Part shown: positions 3,937 through 5,167 of the stretch, in pieces
Position numbering within the stretch: position 1 is the first letter of the stretch
Layout of the letters: the number at the start of each line of letters is the position of its first letter
NCBI GenBank assembly: GCA_020853155.1
Contig: JADYZL010000170.1
Span: 1-5,167 of the forward strand
Source of the DNA: Bryobacterales bacterium
GTDB lineage: Bacteria > Acidobacteriota > Terriglobia > Bryobacterales > Bryobacteraceae
Direction: 5' to 3'
DNA: 5,167 bases
Notes under the pieces: generated by a model
The model's input: the letters and a program-made list of their open reading frames with translations, nothing else
Told to the model about the DNA's origin: nothing
Databases searched by the model: none
Position numbers and translations under genes: made by a program

Positions 3937-4982
3937 ATGGTGTGGTTGCACGTCCCATCGTTGGACTGTCGATCTGTTCCGGGTATGGGGGACTCGAACT
4001 CGGACTCAAGCTTGTGCTGGGAGACGATTTCTTCTGCGCGGTGCACGTCGAGAGGGATCTTGTTGCGGCCAGCGTCCTTGTCGAGCGGATGGCGGAAGGA
4101 GCGCTGGAGCAGGCGCCTGTCTGGGATGACGTTGCCACTTTCGACGGCACAGGCTGGCGTGGATGCGTGGATATCGTCACTGCGGGATTCCCGTGCCAGC
4201 CGTTCAGTGTCGCCGGGAAGCGACGGGGCGTCGAGGACGAGCGGTGGATTTGGCCGGACATTGCGCGAGTCATTGGCGAGGTGGGACCGGAGTACGTGTT
4301 CCTGGAGAACGTCCCCGGACTTGTTCGGCATGGACTCGGCCCTGTCCTCGGATCGCTGGCCGAAATGGGGTTCGATGCGGAATGGGGTTGTTTCAGCGCA
4401 GCCGAAATCGGAGCCACCCACAAGCGGGAGCGCGTGTTCATTCTGGCCTACCGTGACCGTGAATGGGAATCACAACCGGAAGGGATCGACGGAGACCAGC
4501 GGCGACGGGTTGGCTACTGTCGCTCGGCAGTGGCCACCCCCGACGGTGAACGACAGCAAGAACGATGCGCCACCAAGCCAGCACATGCGCAATACGCCAC
4601 CGCTCAATGTCGAGGCGGTGTTGTGGCAGACGCCAGTGAGTCAGGGAGCGTCGTCGGGGCGGAAGCCGAGTGGGGAACTCAATCTCTTCGGGGCCAGGCG
4701 GAATCTTTCCGCCTGGCCCCGATGACGCCGATGGATGGCGGGCGTACCTCGACCACTCGCCCGAGACTCAGCCCGCGATTCGTCAGCCGTCTGATGGGAC
4801 TTCCGGACGGATGGACGAACTCTTCCTGCTCGGCAATGGAGTCGTACCGATCGTGGCTGCATACGCATTCACGGTACTTGCACGACGTATTGGGTGGGAG
4901 GTTCTCGGGTGACCACGCACGGAGATGGCACTGTGAGCGCACAGAATCGCGCAGGAGCGACGAAAGGCGAATTCATGACTGA
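3933..4982 (+). CDS. C5-cytosine DNA methyltransferase, catalytic half intact, frame-disrupted downstream
   Basis: This frame gives 349 residues from GTG 3933 (GTGA overlap; GGAGG at 3924-3928, only 4 bases away). Residues 1-172 are a clear C5-cytosine methyltransferase core: motif I SICSGYGGLELGL (13-25) for S-adenosylmethionine, E40 (motif II), PCQPFS with catalytic C88 (motif IV), ENV at 125-127 (motif VI) and THKRER at 162-167 (motif VIII). Beyond A172 the frame loses normal character: it becomes rich in Arg, His and Ser and lacks the GNGVVP motif X. The expected target-recognition text is in the next frame (4444-4725) and motif X in the third (within 4640-4912). This frame does contain one further family-like block, RLSPRFVSRLMGLPDGWT. 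The expressed form is thus uncertain: a truncated inactive enzyme, a decaying gene, or sequence indels. In phages such enzymes protect DNA from host restriction. Confidence 0.75.
   Translation: MNGVVARPIVGLSICSGYGGLELGLKLVLGDDFFCAVHVERDLVAASVLVERMAEGALEQAPVWDDVATFDGTGWRGCVDIVTAGFPCQPFSVAGKRRGVEDERWIWPDIARVIGEVGPEYVFLENVPGLVRHGLGPVLGSLAEMGFDAEWGCFSAAEIGATHKRERVFILAYRDREWESQPEGIDGDQRRRVGYCRSAVATPDGERQQERCATKPAHAQYATAQCRGGVVADASESGSVVGAEAEWGTQSLRGQAESFRLAPMTPMDGGRTSTTRPRLSPRFVSRLMGLPDGWTNSSCSAMESYRSWLHTHSRYLHDVLGGRFSGDHARRWHCERTESRRSDERRIHD
4444..4725 (+). pseudogene. Target-recognition region of the methyltransferase, shifted +1
   Basis: This segment is in frame with 4444, one base off the catalytic half, and runs to TGA 4723-4725. 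It reads WPTVTVNGNHNRKG, SGDGLATVARQWPPPTVNDS, RNTPPLN, LWQTPVSQGASSGRKPSGEL. The repeated W-P/Q-T-P-type phrases are what I expect in the variable region of phage cytosine methyltransferases. Its third codon positions are strongly G/C (about 80% by eye), as in the intact genes, while the catalytic-half frame is mixed here (about 55%). It would join naturally to the catalytic half as ...VFILA-WPTVTVNG. There is no credible start of its own: the upstream ATG 3937 in this frame only shadows the catalytic half. Confidence 0.6.
4640..4912 (+). pseudogene. C-terminal motif X region of the methyltransferase, in a third frame
   Basis: This frame opens after a TGA at 4637-4639 and ends at TGA 4910-4912. 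It contains FPPGPDDADGW, then a Pro-rich helical stretch, then RMDELFLLGNGVVPIVAAYA, which holds the GNGVVP motif X of C5 methyltransferases and a natural ending (AFTVLARRIGWEVLG). The stop overlaps the GTG of the next gene as GTGA (4909-4912). The methyltransferase start uses the same junction form, so this is probably the ancestral end of the gene. A GTG at 4670 could start it separately, but a free-standing motif X peptide would make little sense. Hence I read it as the displaced tail of the disrupted methyltransferase. Confidence 0.6.
4688..4722 (+). repeat. Perfect 16-bp hairpin inside the methyltransferase
   Basis: TCGGGGCCAGGCGGAA (4688-4703) and TTCCGCCTGGCCCCGA (4707-4722) are exact reverse complements with a 3-base TCT spacer. 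The +1-frame stop TGA begins at the next base (4723). The second change of reading frame must fall between 4640 and 4723, so the hairpin lies in or at the switch. No T-run follows, so it is not a standard terminator. It could result from template-switch mutation, be an inserted palindrome, or pause ribosomes. Confidence 0.7.
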
Positions 4983-5121
4983 TCCATCATCGACACCAAA
5001 ACGGACACACAGGGGCGAAACAGCGGCCATCAGTGACGAGCTCGACGCGCACCATGCCGAGGTCCGGCAGCAAGCCGAGCTGGCCGGGATGCCGCGGCGG
5101 GAGGTGGCCAATGTCCACTAA
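4909..5121 (+). CDS. Small hypothetical protein, 70 residues
   Basis: The start is GTG 4909, supported by GGGAGG at 4896-4901 with 7-base spacing and by the GTGA overlap with the displaced methyltransferase end. Alternatives in the same frame are GTG 4933 (after GGAG 4921-4924) and ATG 4975 (after AAAGG 4963-4967), the last giving 48 residues (MTDPSSTPKRTHRGE...). The N-terminal third is low in hydrophobic residues and probably disordered. The C-terminal half (AAISDELDAHHAEVRQQAEL) is a predicted amphipathic helix, followed by AGMPRREVANVH. I do not recognise the family. It overlaps the next gene by 11 bases. The frame is well supported by junctions, the start less so. Confidence 0.5.
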   Translation: MTTHGDGTVSAQNRAGATKGEFMTDPSSTPKRTHRGETAAISDELDAHHAEVRQQAELAGMPRREVANVH

Positions 5122-5167
5122 AAACCCAGTGGTTATGCGGGAGTTCCCCGGAAAAGTGGTACAATTA
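5111..5167 (+). CDS. Start of an unidentified gene cut by the window end
   Basis: ATG 5111 follows GGGAGG (5099-5104) with 6-base spacing and stays open for 19 codons to the edge (MSTKNPVVMREFPGKVVQL). It overlaps the previous gene by 11 bases, as is usual in this cluster. Too little is visible to name a family. The same DNA contains a promoter-like TGGTACAAT, so a promoter-bearing non-coding stretch is the alternative reading. Confidence 0.45.
   Translation, partial: MSTKNPVVMREFPGKVVQL
5157..5165 (+). promoter_or_regulatory. Extended -10 promoter-like sequence at the window end
   Basis: TGG followed by TACAAT (5160-5165) matches an extended -10 (TGn plus five of six bases of TATAAT). No -35 stands out 16-18 bases upstream. 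Just before it, AACC-CAGT-GGTT (5123-5134) is a small inverted repeat that could be an operator. The downstream region is outside the window, so this is tentative. Confidence 0.3.

Noticed and set aside
3203..4441. Long minus-strand ORF of 412 codons
   Set aside because: It lies opposite the primase-helicase C-terminus and the methyltransferase catalytic half, both with clear motifs. It is a Pro/Ser/Arg-rich antisense shadow typical of high-GC DNA.
3937..4443. Using ATG 3937 (8 bases after GGAGG) as a start for the frame that carries the target-recognition region
   Set aside because: Over the first 500 bases this frame reads Ser/Arg-rich shadow sequence while the catalytic motifs are in the other frame. 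Only its later part, from about 4444, is gene-like.
1..5167. tRNA genes, CRISPR arrays, insertion sequences and attachment sites
   Set aside because: I saw no cloverleaf-like segment, no spaced long repeats, no transposase or integrase sequence and no flanking direct repeats.

Overview
The window is a compact, gene-dense, one-directional stretch of moderately high GC (about 60% by eye). All convincing genes are on the plus strand and most junctions overlap by 1-11 bases. The content points to the DNA-replication module of a tailed bacteriophage or an integrated prophage: an OB-fold-like probable single-stranded-DNA-binding protein, a replisome-organiser type initiator, a T7 gp4/Twinkle-like primase-helicase, a C5-cytosine DNA methyltransferase and several small unassigned proteins. 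The GTG and TTG starts, strong purine-rich ribosome binding sites and GC-rich third codon positions fit a phage of a high-GC host. An actinobacterial host is possible but not demonstrated, and no integrase, structural gene or host gene is visible.

Layout. 1-185 is the end of an unidentified gene. 190-687 is the SSB-like gene. 688-934 is the only real gap; it holds a perfect 13-bp hairpin, a short palindrome, a second nested hairpin, a strong Shine-Dalgarno sequence and a tiny ORF whose stop overlaps the next start (TGATG). 935-1702 is the initiator, 1716-1937 a 73-residue unknown, 1937-3721 the primase-helicase, 3718-3936 a small predicted coiled-coil protein, and 3933 onward the methyltransferase. 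The window ends with a 70-residue unknown (4909-5121) and the first 19 codons of another gene (5111 to the edge), which also contain an extended -10 promoter-like sequence.

Functionally, the initiator would bind an origin and recruit the replicative helicase, the primase-helicase would unwind DNA and prime synthesis, the SSB-like protein would coat the single strand, and the methyltransferase, if active, would mark phage DNA.

Two things stand out. (1) Inside the initiator gene there are four 11-bp direct repeats (AWCCCATNNSS, 1318-1361) in exact helical phase, plus one inverted core copy at 1282-1288. They are followed at once by a 36-bp A-rich, GC-poor tract. This matches the arrangement of the lambda origin inside gene O, so it is a good candidate replication origin. 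(2) The methyltransferase is in pieces: the catalytic half, the variable target-recognition region and the C-terminal motif X lie in three successive reading frames. One frame switch sits at a TGGCC that may be one surviving copy of a tandem pair. The other sits at or near a perfect 16-bp hairpin. The gene therefore looks like a decaying or switchable methyltransferase, or the sequence contains indels.
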